The notes: generated by a model from the sequence alone, not told the origin. A stretch of DNA of 23,046 bases from JANNSW01 sp031431235 (GCA_031431235.1 JANPDA010000303.1:1-23046); one strand, 5' to 3'. Shown: positions 7,646 through 15,759, counted from the stretch's first letter. A program made the numbers and translations.

Positions 7646-8680
7646 CTAGCGCTCCCTCGGCCAAAGGCCGGGCAGGAGATGCTGGCGCCGCAGCCATCGC
7701 TGCTCGACCTCGGCGGCGATGATGCGCGCGGAATCGAGCGGTTCATAGCACCAGTCTATAGGGCCGGAACTGTGCTCCCGCAGCCGCCGCGTCGCGCCAT
7801 AACGACGCAATGCGTCGTGAAACCGCGCGAACTTGGCGGACCCCCCGTCCGGCTCGAATACCAGCACCGGCCGGCCGGTGGCGCAGGCTTCCCCGGTCAT
7901 GTTGACCGAGTCGGCCGGCACGATCAGCACATCGGCATGCGCCAGCATCCGGGGGTAGGGATTGGGCCCCGTTCCGTCCCAGATCAGGCGTGGACGATCC
8001 CGTGTGGCCAGCTCGACCGCAGCAGTGATGTCGGGTGGCGTGCGGCGTGACGGGGTGACGAGGAAGCTTCCCGCATCGGGGACGAGCGCTGTGATCGAGC
8101 GGCCGAGCCGCGCTGCTGTCTCCTCCGTGTATCGATAAGCCCCGCTAGGTCCACCGAGGATGATGGCAAAGCGTGGTCGCGTCAGCGCGGCGATCTCCAC
8201 CGGCAGCTCCGCGCGCAACCCGGCCAACCGCTCCGGCGTGAAGCTGTGCGGCGCCGTCAGGGTGGTGACGACATTTACGCCGCGCCGCCGGTCGTGCTCG
8301 GGTACCCAGATCAAGTCGGCGATGCCCTGGCCGGTCTTTGGATCCTGCAGCACGATCGTATAGGTGCGCGGGCCCGCTGTCCGCCGCAGTGCCCGCATAT
8401 AGGGAATGCTGAGCCGTCCGGTCGCGATCGCGACATCAGGGAACGGGGGCGCGAAGGGCGACCCTGCTTTTGCGAAGCCCTCGCTGCGCGCAACCGGCGC
8501 CCAAGGCGCCAATGCCCGATGCATGCCCTCGGGCGTCACGTGCTTCACCGTGGCCACAAGCCCGAGCGCATTGGCGACACCGAGGCATTGCACGTCCATG
8601 CCGATTTTGCCATCGGTAATGATCCAGGCGGTCAGCCCGGCGAGCGGGCGAATCGGTTTGTCGTCGGTAGCTCTCGACAT
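7646..8680 (-). CDS. ELM1/DUF1022-family protein
   Basis: This 344-residue protein resembles the family named after plant ELM1 (elongated mitochondria 1, a mitochondrial fission factor), common in alphaproteobacteria and resembling GT-B glycosyltransferases in its second half. Family features are WIITDGKIGM at 19-28, FAIILGGPSGAYRYT at 171-185, HADVLIVPADSVNMTGEACA at 248-267 and GRPVLVFEPDGG at 269-280. The bacterial function is not established; a sugar-transfer or envelope role is only an inference from the fold. The start at 8680 (MSRATDDK) is supported by AAGAAG upstream; the longer frame to 8920 overlaps the divergent protease gene. It is followed by the 2OG oxygenase. Confidence 0.85.
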   Translation of the reverse strand: MSRATDDKPIRPLAGLTAWIITDGKIGMDVQCLGVANALGLVATVKHVTPEGMHRALAPWAPVARSEGFAKAGSPFAPPFPDVAIATGRLSIPYMRALRRTAGPRTYTIVLQDPKTGQGIADLIWVPEHDRRRGVNVVTTLTAPHSFTPERLAGLRAELPVEIAALTRPRFAIILGGPSGAYRYTEETAARLGRSITALVPDAGSFLVTPSRRTPPDITAAVELATRDRPRLIWDGTGPNPYPRMLAHADVLIVPADSVNMTGEACATGRPVLVFEPDGGSAKFARFHDALRRYGATRRLREHSSGPIDWCYEPLDSARIIAAEVEQRWLRRQHLLPGLWPRER

Positions 8681-8770
8681 GGAATGCTTCTTGCCGTCTG
8701 CAGCGGGTTGGAGCAATGCGGCTGTTGACGCATAGGGGTGAGACGACTGCCCTTGGCGCGTAGAGGTGAC

Positions 8771-9931
8771 ATGATCCGTCCGATGATTGCGGTGCTGGCG
8801 GCGGTGCTCCTGCTGGCATCCCCGGTCGAGGCCGCCAGACGCACGCCTCGCATCAAGGGGACAGGCGAGACGCTGTCGCTCCAGGCCTTCCAGAAAAAGC
8901 ATGGTTTTTCCGAATCGCAATCACGAGCATTGCTGGCTGCGGTCGGCCGCATTCGCTGCCCTTGGGGCATAGGGACCGCCTTTCTGCTCGCCAGCAGCGA
9001 TGTGTTCGTGACTTCGGGCCATCTGTTCACAGAGCTCGATCCGAACTCGAAATGGCGGGGCACGAGCCGCGGCAGTCCCAAGCGCTGCAGCTATTTTCCA
9101 CTCGTTGGCGCCGGGCGCTACCGGATTGCCGTCGGCTCCCTGCTGCAGGGCGCGTCCGTCGATCGCCATATCGACCAGCTCTACCGCTCCGATTGGGCGG
9201 TCGGCCGGCTCGATCGGCCGGTCGAGGGCGCGAGCGCCTTCCAACCCGGTAGCCTCGACCTCAGCAAGGGCAATCCCGTCATCGCCGTCTCGCAAGGCAT
9301 GAACGACTTCGTCACCCGGATCTGCATGGGTGCTGTCGACGGCGTCGAGCAGCAGCCCCACCTCCTCAACTGGAGCATGAGCCTCGTCTCGGGTTTCACC
9401 ACGACCTGCGACACCGGTCCAGGCGCGTCCGGAGGGCCAGTGCTCGCAGCCGCACCGGCAGGCACGACGCCGGCCGTCATCGGCCTCACGATGGGATGGG
9501 TCGGCGATTCTCCCAGCAACGCTCACCACGTGGTGCTGCCGATCGAGCGCGATGTCATAATCGCCGTCGCTCGCTCCATGCGTGCTCCAGCCCGCGTGCT
9601 CGACCTCGCCAATTTCTACAAGGACGCTCCCGGCCCGCCGGCCCAGATGCAGGAGATCGCGCGCGGCCTCTATCGGATCGCGTCGGCCGGCGGAAGCCCC
9701 GAAGCCGCCTACTGGCTCGGCACGCTCCACTTCAACACCTCGAGCATCCTGCCCAACGATGAGATCGCAGCCTTCGGCTGGCTCGACCTCGCCATGGCCA
9801 CGCTGCCTGCTGGGCACCCGTTTCGGCCTGACGCCCAGATCAAGCTTCGCCAGCTCGCTACCCGCCTCGACAGCGCTCAGCAAGCGGCGGGCCGGGTGCG
9901 CGTGCAAGCGGTGCTCGATAGCGGGCAATGA
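8771..9931 (+). CDS. Secreted trypsin-like serine protease with Sel1-like C-terminal region
   Basis: This 386-residue protein begins with a signal peptide (MIRPMIAVLAAVLLLASPVEA) and should be exported. The chymotrypsin-fold domain shows a likely triad: H84 in VTSGHLF, D141 in SDWAVGRL and S220 in GPGASGGPVL. The histidine box is unusual (SGH instead of AAH). Residues 298-345 (ARGLYRIASAGGSPEAAYWL and onward) look like one or two Sel1/TPR-type repeats, a protein-interaction module. GAGGTGAC immediately upstream fixes the start at 8771; an ATG at 8738 would split the signal peptide from the N-terminus. It diverges from the ELM1-family gene across a 90-base gap. The target is unknown; envelope quality control or signalling is possible. 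Confidence 0.85.
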   Translation: MIRPMIAVLAAVLLLASPVEAARRTPRIKGTGETLSLQAFQKKHGFSESQSRALLAAVGRIRCPWGIGTAFLLASSDVFVTSGHLFTELDPNSKWRGTSRGSPKRCSYFPLVGAGRYRIAVGSLLQGASVDRHIDQLYRSDWAVGRLDRPVEGASAFQPGSLDLSKGNPVIAVSQGMNDFVTRICMGAVDGVEQQPHLLNWSMSLVSGFTTTCDTGPGASGGPVLAAAPAGTTPAVIGLTMGWVGDSPSNAHHVVLPIERDVIIAVARSMRAPARVLDLANFYKDAPGPPAQMQEIARGLYRIASAGGSPEAAYWLGTLHFNTSSILPNDEIAAFGWLDLAMATLPAGHPFRPDAQIKLRQLATRLDSAQQAAGRVRVQAVLDSGQ

Positions 9932-9941
9932 TCTCCCGCGG

Positions 9942-10073
9942 CTAGTGTTCCGACTCATTCATTCGGTACCCCAAATGAATGGCCAGCCCACAAGCTACCT
10001 CCTTGTTTGTGTTCCGTCTTTCCATTCATTGATCCAGCTTCGCCGGAATCGAATGAATGGGCCGGAACACTAG
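9942..10073. mobile_element. MITE-like element, copy A (132 bp)
   Basis: Both ends read CTAGTGTTCCG inward, and the terminal inverted repeats extend to about 24 bases ending CATTCATTCG. A motif ATTCATT/AATGAAT recurs in alternating orientation inside, so the strand can fold into a long hairpin. A second 132-bp copy in opposite orientation is at 17319-17450, with about seven differences. No transposase is encoded. Ends inside CTAG suggest TA duplication by an IS630/Tc1-type transposase, which is inferred. The right CTAG supplies the stop codon of the M20 gene. Confidence 0.88.
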
Positions 10074-11257
10074 CCCGGTCCAGCCTCGGTCCCGAGTTGG
10101 CGCTCGACCACCCGGGCAAACAGCGCGGCACCCAATGGCAGCGCTTCGTCATTGAAGTCGTAGCGCGAGTTGTGGACAGGTGCGCTGGCTTCCCCATTGC
10201 CCAGATTGATGTAGGCGCCCGGCACTTGCTCCAGCATGAAGCTGAAATCTTCCGACGCCGTGGAGGCGGGCTTCCGGCGATCGACGTTCACCTCGCCGAC
10301 GAGCTCGGCCGCCGCATCCGCCATCGCCAGTGTCGCGCCCGCATCGTTGACGAGCGGGGCAAAGATCAGCCGGAAATCGACCTCGGCCTTGGCACCGAGC
10401 CCGGCGGCGACCCCGGTTGCGACACGCTTCAGCGCTGCCTCGATCGTCGTCATCGTCTCGCGCTTCATCCCGCGCGCCGTCCCCGCCATCCGCGCCGTCT
10501 GCGGAATGACGTTGTAGGCGTCACCCGTATGGATCTGGGTGACGCTGACGACCGCCATGTCCATCGGTGGTACATTGCGCGCGACGATCGACTGGATCGC
10601 GCTGCCGATCTGGCAGGCCGCCAGCACCGGATCAGCCGACTCTTCAGGCATCGCGCCATGCGCACCCCGGCCGGTGACCGTGATGTCGAAGAAGGCGCCA
10701 GCCGCCATCCCGGTGCCCGGCGTGATCGAGAAATGCCCGACCGGCGAGCCGGGCCGGTTGTGCAAGCCGAAGATCGTGTCGCAGGGAAACCGCTCGAACA
10801 GGCCGTCGCCGAGCATGGCGAGCGCACCACCTGCGCCCTCCTCGCCCGGCTGGAAAATGAAGTTGACGGTGCCGTTGAAGTTGCGCGTCTGGGCCAGATA
10901 GCGTGCCGTGCCCAGCAGCATCGTGGTATGTCCGTCATGTCCGCAGGCGTGCATCTTGCCCGATGTCCGGCTGCTGTAGGCGGCCCCCGTCGCCTCCTCG
11001 ATCGGTAGCGCATCCATGTCGGCTCTGAGCCCGATCGCCTGCGGCCCGTTACCCCTGCGGAGCACGCCGACGACGCCGGTTCCCCCGACGCCGCGATGCA
11101 CCTCGATGCCCCATGATTCCAGATGCCTGGCGACGACGTCAGCCGTCCGATGCACCTCGAGCCCGAGCTCGGGGTTTGCATGCAGATCGCGGCGGATGGC
11201 CGTCAGCTCATCCTGATAGGCGCGTATCAGCTCGAGGGCGGCTTGCGATTGGGACAT
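10070..11257 (-). CDS. M20-family amidohydrolase (hippurate/IAA-amino acid hydrolase type)
   Basis: This 395-residue zinc amidohydrolase belongs to peptidase family M20D, whose members cleave N-acyl amino acids such as hippurate or indole-acetyl amino acids. GLRADMDALPIEE at 77-88, HACGHDGHT at 103-111 (metal ligands C105 and H107) and FQPGEEGAGG at 135-144 (catalytic E139, metal E140) are clear, and a late histidine appears in PVHNSRYDF. The dimerisation domain sits in the middle. The start at 11257 (MSQSQAA) fits family N-termini; no strong ribosome-binding site is visible. The TAG stop is the end of MITE copy A. It lies 84 bases downstream of the FAD monooxygenase on the same strand. The exact substrate is not predictable. 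Confidence 0.92.
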   Translation of the reverse strand: MSQSQAALELIRAYQDELTAIRRDLHANPELGLEVHRTADVVARHLESWGIEVHRGVGGTGVVGVLRRGNGPQAIGLRADMDALPIEEATGAAYSSRTSGKMHACGHDGHTTMLLGTARYLAQTRNFNGTVNFIFQPGEEGAGGALAMLGDGLFERFPCDTIFGLHNRPGSPVGHFSITPGTGMAAGAFFDITVTGRGAHGAMPEESADPVLAACQIGSAIQSIVARNVPPMDMAVVSVTQIHTGDAYNVIPQTARMAGTARGMKRETMTTIEAALKRVATGVAAGLGAKAEVDFRLIFAPLVNDAGATLAMADAAAELVGEVNVDRRKPASTASEDFSFMLEQVPGAYINLGNGEASAPVHNSRYDFNDEALPLGAALFARVVERQLGTEAGPG

Positions 11258-11341
11258 GGGAATTCGGCTCGCCGTTGCGGGTTGGAACAGCCACCAGCCT
11301 AACGCAGCCGGGCCCGGCGGCAAAGGTGGATCGCTCCATCG

Positions 11342-12553
11342 CTACAATGCGACATGCTCCGGCCTCACACCCAGTCCCACCAGCCGCGCCGGGATTTGGC
11401 GTAGCAGCGACGACCTTGCCATCAGACGCAGCAGCAGCGGCGGCTTCAACGTCCCGCTACTGCCGGCAAGCGTTGGCGCGATCACGCGGTTCTGCACCAT
11501 CACTTGCAGCCGCTGGGTCACCTTCGTCGGCCATTCGCGGCGGCGCTGCACGGCAACCAGGTCGGCGTCGCTGACACGGCCCGCCTGCAGTGGCGCGGCC
11601 AGCAGGTTCGCGGTCGCGACGGCGTCCTGGATCGCCAGGTTGATGCCGACACCCCCGACCGGCGACATCGCGTGCGCGGCATCCCCGATGCAGAGGAGCC
11701 CCGGCCGCCACCAGCGCTTCAGGCGGTCCACCTTGACGGTCAACAGCTTCACGTCCTCGAAGCTCGCGATCTCCCCCGCGCGACCAGCCGCGAACGGCGC
11801 CGCCTTGGCGAGGTCTGCGCGGAAGGCCCCGAGCCCCGCCTCGTGTACGGCCTCGATGCCGTCCTTCGGGATCACATAGGCGCACTGCCAGTAATCGCCA
11901 CGATCGAGCATCACGAAGATACGGCCCCGGTCGAAACGCCCCATCGGACCTTGGGGATCGCCGGGCTGGCGTGACAGGCGGAACCACAGCGCATCCATGG
12001 GCGCGCCGAGATCCTCGACCTCGAGCCCTGCCTTGTCGCGCACCTTGGAGCTACGCCCGTCACAACCGACCACGAGATCGGCCGCGACCTCGATCGTGCC
12101 CTCCGGCGTCTGTGCACGCAGCCCGGTGACGCGGCCTTCCTGCTCGATGAGGCCTGTGACATTCGCCTGCATGATGAGGCTGAAGCCGGGATAGGCCTTC
12201 GCCTTCTCGGCCAGAAAGCTCAAGAAATCCCATTGCGGCATGAAGACGATGTAGGGGCATCTGACCGGCAGCCGCGAGAACTCGCCGATGGTCAGAACCG
12301 TATCGCCGAACTGGGCGTTGAGGCGATAGGCCTTGTTGTGCGGGAGCTTCAGCAGCTCGTCCAGCAGCCCCAGCTCGTGCATCACCTGCAGGGTCGAGGG
12401 GTGGATCGTATCGCCGCGGAAGTCGCGCAGGAAATCCTTGTGCTTCTCCAGCACGAGCACCTCGACCCCTGCCCGCGCCAGCAACAGCCCCAGCATCAAT
12501 CCGGCCGGCCCGCCACCGGCGATCGCGCATCGGACCCTGTGCGACTGAGACAT
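11342..12553 (-). CDS. FAD-dependent monooxygenase (PHBH-type, group A)
   Basis: This 403-residue flavoprotein has the p-hydroxybenzoate-hydroxylase layout: an N-terminal Rossmann motif IAGGGPAGLM at 11-20, the DG motif VVGCDGRSSKVR at 161-172 and the GD motif LLCIGDAAHAMSPVGGVGIN at 287-306, which contacts FAD ribitol. Group A enzymes hydroxylate aromatic or related substrates using NAD(P)H. ECs for these cannot be read from sequence alone. The gene starts at 12553, downstream of the luciferase-like gene across a 97-base gap filled by a palindromic repeat, and precedes the M20 amidohydrolase. A role in aromatic or xenobiotic breakdown is plausible from this neighbourhood. Confidence 0.92.
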   Translation of the reverse strand: MSQSHRVRCAIAGGGPAGLMLGLLLARAGVEVLVLEKHKDFLRDFRGDTIHPSTLQVMHELGLLDELLKLPHNKAYRLNAQFGDTVLTIGEFSRLPVRCPYIVFMPQWDFLSFLAEKAKAYPGFSLIMQANVTGLIEQEGRVTGLRAQTPEGTIEVAADLVVGCDGRSSKVRDKAGLEVEDLGAPMDALWFRLSRQPGDPQGPMGRFDRGRIFVMLDRGDYWQCAYVIPKDGIEAVHEAGLGAFRADLAKAAPFAAGRAGEIASFEDVKLLTVKVDRLKRWWRPGLLCIGDAAHAMSPVGGVGINLAIQDAVATANLLAAPLQAGRVSDADLVAVQRRREWPTKVTQRLQVMVQNRVIAPTLAGSSGTLKPPLLLRLMARSSLLRQIPARLVGLGVRPEHVAL

Positions 12554-12572
12554 TTGCTGCCCGTAGCCCGTG

Positions 12573-12650
12573 GTCGGACTGAGCGCACCGCGCGAAGTCC
12601 GACAGTCCCCATCGGCGGACTTCGACCGGCTTTGCCGATCTCAGTCCGAC
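12573..12650. repeat. REP-type double palindrome (REPIN-like)
   Basis: The outer arms GTCGGACTGAG (12573-12583) and CTCAGTCCGAC (12640-12650) are perfectly complementary over 11 bp. The inner arms CGAAGTCCG (12593-12601) and CGGACTTCG (12616-12624) add 9 bp, and AGTCCGAC at 12596-12603 can also pair with the left outer arm. The whole gap between the LLM and FAD monooxygenase genes therefore folds, like a pair of REP sequences. It may act as a processing or attenuation element. Confidence 0.7.
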
Positions 12651-13739
12651 CTACGCCGCCATTGGCCGCTTGCCGACCCGCTCCGCATGCACCTGGTCGA
12701 GCGGCATGCCGAAGGCTTTCTCCATCAGCGGCACGACCTCCTTGGCAAACCGCTGCAGCGACTTGCGGGCGCGACGGCCGTCGAGCGAGGCGACCTGCAT
12801 GAAACAGGAGAGATGCGTCGTGCCGAGCTCGCGGATCTCCGCAACGAGCTTCTCGGCGACGAGATGGGGATCGCCGAACACGAGATTGTCGCGGAAGGTC
12901 TCAGCCGGCGGCTCGTCGGGCAGTGGCGGCGCCTTGATGAAATGCCCGTCGAGCTCGGGCAGGCCCGCCCGCATGGCGCCGACGATGCGGGCGACGACGC
13001 GGGCGCGCTCGCCCATCTCGAGCGCCTCGGCCTTGTCGTCGGTGACGAAGACATACTGCTGCACGGCGAGCGGGGATTTCCGCGGGTCGACGCCGGCAAT
13101 GCGATACTGGTTGTCGATGTGCTTCCTGGTCTCGCGGTTGAGCTCCATGCCGCGCCAGCCGGCGGTGATGAAGGGCGTGTGGCCGCTCCTTGCTATGCGC
13201 TGCAGGATCACCGGCTCGAGGCCGGTGACGAAGATGTCGGGTGTGTGCAGCGGCTTGATCGAGATCGGGCAGGTCGGCACGTCGAAGTGATTGCCCTTGT
13301 AGGTGACCGAGCCCTCGCGCAAGGCCATCTCCAGCATGTCCCAGGCCTCCAGCGCGATCGCGACCTTGTCGGCGGGCTTGCGGCCGAAGCGGTCGAACTC
13401 GTGCTGCTGATAGCCATAGCCGATGCCGATGATCGCGCGGCCCTCGCTCTGCACGTCGAGCAGGCCGATCTCCTCGATCATGCGCAGCGGATTGTAGAAC
13501 GGCAGCACCAGCACTGCGGCACCGAGCCTGATGCGCTTGGTAAAGCCGGCCGCATAGGACGCCATCATCAAGGGGGATGGGCAGATCGAGTAGTTGGAGA
13601 AATGGTGCTCGGCGAACCAGGCCGTATCGAAGCCGACCTCGTCGGCCGCCTCGACCATCGAGCGGGTGTCCGCGAGGATCTCGCGCGGGGTGATGGAAGC
13701 GTCCCGCTGCGTCATCAGGTTGAACAGGCCGAGCTTCAT
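12651..13739 (-). CDS. LLM-class (luciferase-like) flavin-dependent oxidoreductase
   Basis: This 362-residue protein has the bacterial luciferase-like TIM-barrel pattern: an N-terminal strand KLGLFNLMTQ, FDTAWFAEHHF at about 38-48, IRLGAAVLVLPFYNPLRMIE around 70-90 and IIGIGYGYQ near 103-111. Members use reduced FMN or F420 and oxygen to attack sulfonates, alkanes, nitrilotriacetate and other substrates. The exact substrate is unknown. The start at 13739 (MKLGLFN) matches family N-termini; the longer frame to 13802 would translate REP sequence. It lies between the SDR gene and the FAD monooxygenase on the minus strand, with palindromic repeats on both sides. Confidence 0.92.
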   Translation of the reverse strand: MKLGLFNLMTQRDASITPREILADTRSMVEAADEVGFDTAWFAEHHFSNYSICPSPLMMASYAAGFTKRIRLGAAVLVLPFYNPLRMIEEIGLLDVQSEGRAIIGIGYGYQQHEFDRFGRKPADKVAIALEAWDMLEMALREGSVTYKGNHFDVPTCPISIKPLHTPDIFVTGLEPVILQRIARSGHTPFITAGWRGMELNRETRKHIDNQYRIAGVDPRKSPLAVQQYVFVTDDKAEALEMGERARVVARIVGAMRAGLPELDGHFIKAPPLPDEPPAETFRDNLVFGDPHLVAEKLVAEIRELGTTHLSCFMQVASLDGRRARKSLQRFAKEVVPLMEKAFGMPLDQVHAERVGKRPMAA

Positions 13740-13764
13740 GTTGGTGCCCTGCTTTCGGACTGGT

Positions 13765-13851
13765 GTCGGCATTCCCGCGCAGGCGGGAATCCAGTGAAGC
13801 ATTTGATATCATGCTGAGGGTCGACTGGATGCCCGCCTGCGCGGGCATGAC
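13765..13851. repeat. REPIN: two inverted REP hairpins
   Basis: The left half contains ATTCCCGCGCAGGCGGGAAT (13771-13790) followed by CCAG; the right half is CTGGAT (13825-13830) followed by GCCCGCCTGCGCGGGC (13831-13846). Each is a hairpin, and the two halves are near-perfect inverted copies about 30 bases apart. The left hairpin also fits the spaced palindrome pattern ATTCCC-N8-GGGAAT known from Neisseria dRS3 repeats, as a pattern match only. It sits between the SDR and LLM genes. Confidence 0.85.
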
Positions 13852-13877
13852 GCTCCCTCATTGGTTGGGAGAGTTCC

Positions 13878-14636
13878 TCAGGCGAAGATGTAGCCGCCGC
13901 TCACGATCACGTTCTCGCCGGTCATGTAGCGGTTGGCGTCCGACAGCATGAACACGATCCACTCGGTGATGTCGTCGGGTTGGGCATTGCGCCCGAGCGG
14001 CGTGTGGGAGGCGAGCTCGGGCAGGAAGCCCAGCGATTTCGCCTTGTCGGTTGCAATGCCGGCGGGTGCGATCGAGTTGATGAGGATCTGGTCCTCGGCG
14101 AAGGCGAGCGCCATCGAGCGCGTGAGGCTGACGACCGCGGCCTTGGTCGCCGCGTAGTGGGCGTTCTGGGGGTGCGCCTTGAAGGCATCGACGGACGAGA
14201 TGTTGACGATGCGGCCCCGCACCACGCCGTCGAGCGGCTGCGCCTTCATGTGCTCGATGGCGGCAGCCGAGGTATTGTAGGTGCCGCGAACATTGATCTT
14301 CCAGTCATAGTCCCAGTCCTCGTCCGTGATCTCGAGGATCGGGCGCCTCGGATAGACGCCCGCGCAATTGACGATGCCGTGCACCCGCCCGAGCTTCTTT
14401 GCCGCCGCCGCGAACAGCTGGTAGGCTTCGGCTTTCGGCACGATGTCGCCCGCGACCGTATGCAGCTCGGCGCCCTTGTGCTTCCTGGCGATCTCTTTCG
14501 CCCTCGTCGCGACCAGGTCCTTGTCGACGTCGATGATCGCGACCTTGGCGCCGCGCTTCAGCAGCATCTCGACCGTTGCCAGCCCCAGGCCATTGGCCCC
14601 GCCCGTGACCACGATCCCCTTGCCTTCGACGCCCAT
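13878..14636 (-). CDS. Short-chain dehydrogenase/reductase
   Basis: This 252-residue classical SDR has the cofactor motif TGGANGLG at 11-18, an acidic residue at the end of strand 2 (AIIDVD, D36) suggesting NAD over NADP, NCAG at 90-93, the catalytic serine in NISS (147-148) and Y161-x3-K165 in YAATK. Members oxidise alcohols or reduce carbonyls; FabG-like and 3-hydroxyacyl-CoA dehydrogenase-like roles are both possible. The start at 14636 is fixed by GGGAGGAA six bases upstream; the frame is open far upstream without family resemblance. It lies 92 bases after the EamA exporter gene and before the LLM gene. Confidence 0.94.
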   Translation of the reverse strand: MGVEGKGIVVTGGANGLGLATVEMLLKRGAKVAIIDVDKDLVATRAKEIARKHKGAELHTVAGDIVPKAEAYQLFAAAAKKLGRVHGIVNCAGVYPRRPILEITDEDWDYDWKINVRGTYNTSAAAIEHMKAQPLDGVVRGRIVNISSVDAFKAHPQNAHYAATKAAVVSLTRSMALAFAEDQILINSIAPAGIATDKAKSLGFLPELASHTPLGRNAQPDDITEWIVFMLSDANRYMTGENVIVSGGYIFA

Positions 14637-14728
14637 GCTGCTTCCTCCCAAGATCGCAACGACAACGGGGATCTCTACCACGCGCCTCCCGCTCGCGGCA
14701 TGCACTGCCGCCCGATCCGGCATGCGGC

Positions 14729-15691
14729 TCAGGCCGCTCGCCTCTGCCCCGCCAGCAGCGCGACCAGGCCGGCACCGACGATCAGGGCGGCGCCGGCGAT
14801 GGTCGTCGGCTTGGGGATGTCGCCCCACACGAGGAAGCCCCAGATGACCGCCCACACGAGTGCCGTGTATTCGAAGCTGGCGACGAGATTGGCTTCCGCC
14901 TCGCGATAGGCAAAGGTCAACCCGGCGATCCCCAGAGCCGCTGTCACGCCGCACGAGACCATCACCAGCAGGTCCTTCCAGCTCGGCCAGATCCAGGGCC
15001 GCGTCAGGAAGTCGATGCTGGGGTGTCCTGCTTCCGGCAGCTGGAGCGCGTTGAACACCAAGCCGATCCCGACCGAGGCGATGAGGAAAAGGCCGTTGGA
15101 GTAGAACGACATCACGCTTGCCGGCACGGTCGCCCCGAGCCTGCGGCCGATGACCATGCCGCAACTGTAGAGAAAGGCGCAGAGCAGAACCAGGGCCGCC
15201 GCCGGCTCGAGCACGCCCCGGCCGGGCTGCAGCATGACGACGACGCCACAGAAGCCGGCGACAACGGCAAGCCAGCGCAAGAGCCCGACACGCTCGCCGA
15301 GGAAGGGTCCCGAGAGGGCGACGATGATCAGCGGCACGCTCATGTAGAGTGCGACCGCATCGGCGAACTGCATGGCGGAAAGGCCCAGATAGTAGACGAA
15401 GTAGCCGACCAGCAGCACGACACTGCGGGCCAGCAGGAGCCCGACTTGGCCGATCGCGAGCCCCCTGATGCCGACGTCGGCGATCACCATCAGCAGGATC
15501 AAGGGAGCCGCCGTCGCCGAGCGGATGAGCAGCACCTCGGACAACGGATAGTCGCCGCTCACCCATTTGACGCCGATGTCATGGACCGAGAACGCGAATG
15601 CGCCTGCGCACAGGAAGGCGATGCCGCGCAGCGGGTTGTTGCGGCGGGCCGCAGGCGGCGCGGCGGATGCGGTCGAGGTGGAATCGCTCAT
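14729..15691 (-). CDS. EamA-family (DMT) transporter
   Basis: This 320-residue inner-membrane protein has the two EamA repeats of the drug/metabolite transporter superfamily, about ten hydrophobic segments in all. The first repeat spans about residues 23-155 with FLCAGAFAFSVHDIGVKW, the second about 165-315 with ALGIAGLTFAYREAEANLVA and ALVWAVIWGFLVWGDIPKP. Members export amino acids, metabolites or drugs, and topology favours both termini inside. The start at 15691 (MSDSTST) is chosen; an in-frame GTG at 15745 is an alternative. Neither has a strong ribosome-binding site. It is followed by the SDR gene 92 bases on, and preceded by the remnant of a second EamA gene. Confidence 0.9.
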   Translation of the reverse strand: MSDSTSTASAAPPAARRNNPLRGIAFLCAGAFAFSVHDIGVKWVSGDYPLSEVLLIRSATAAPLILLMVIADVGIRGLAIGQVGLLLARSVVLLVGYFVYYLGLSAMQFADAVALYMSVPLIIVALSGPFLGERVGLLRWLAVVAGFCGVVVMLQPGRGVLEPAAALVLLCAFLYSCGMVIGRRLGATVPASVMSFYSNGLFLIASVGIGLVFNALQLPEAGHPSIDFLTRPWIWPSWKDLLVMVSCGVTAALGIAGLTFAYREAEANLVASFEYTALVWAVIWGFLVWGDIPKPTTIAGAALIVGAGLVALLAGQRRAA

Positions 15692-15759
15692 GATGCCCGC
15701 AGTTTCGCATGACCGCACGCCTGCGTCACCGCTCCCCACTGCCACGGAGGCATGCAGCG

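Noticed and set aside
10007..10070. Peptide-like frame inside the MITE copies (FPFIDPASPESNEW)
   Set aside because: The same string is read from both copies because the DNA repeats; it continues into unrelated flanking sequence and has no ribosome-binding site.
13740..13802. N-terminal extension of the LLM protein (MLHWIPACAGMP)
   Set aside because: It is translated REP sequence; the family start is MKLGLFN at 13739.
12570..13817. A 415-codon plus-strand open frame opposite the LLM gene
   Set aside because: It mirrors the LLM gene, has no family features and runs into REP sequence at its end.
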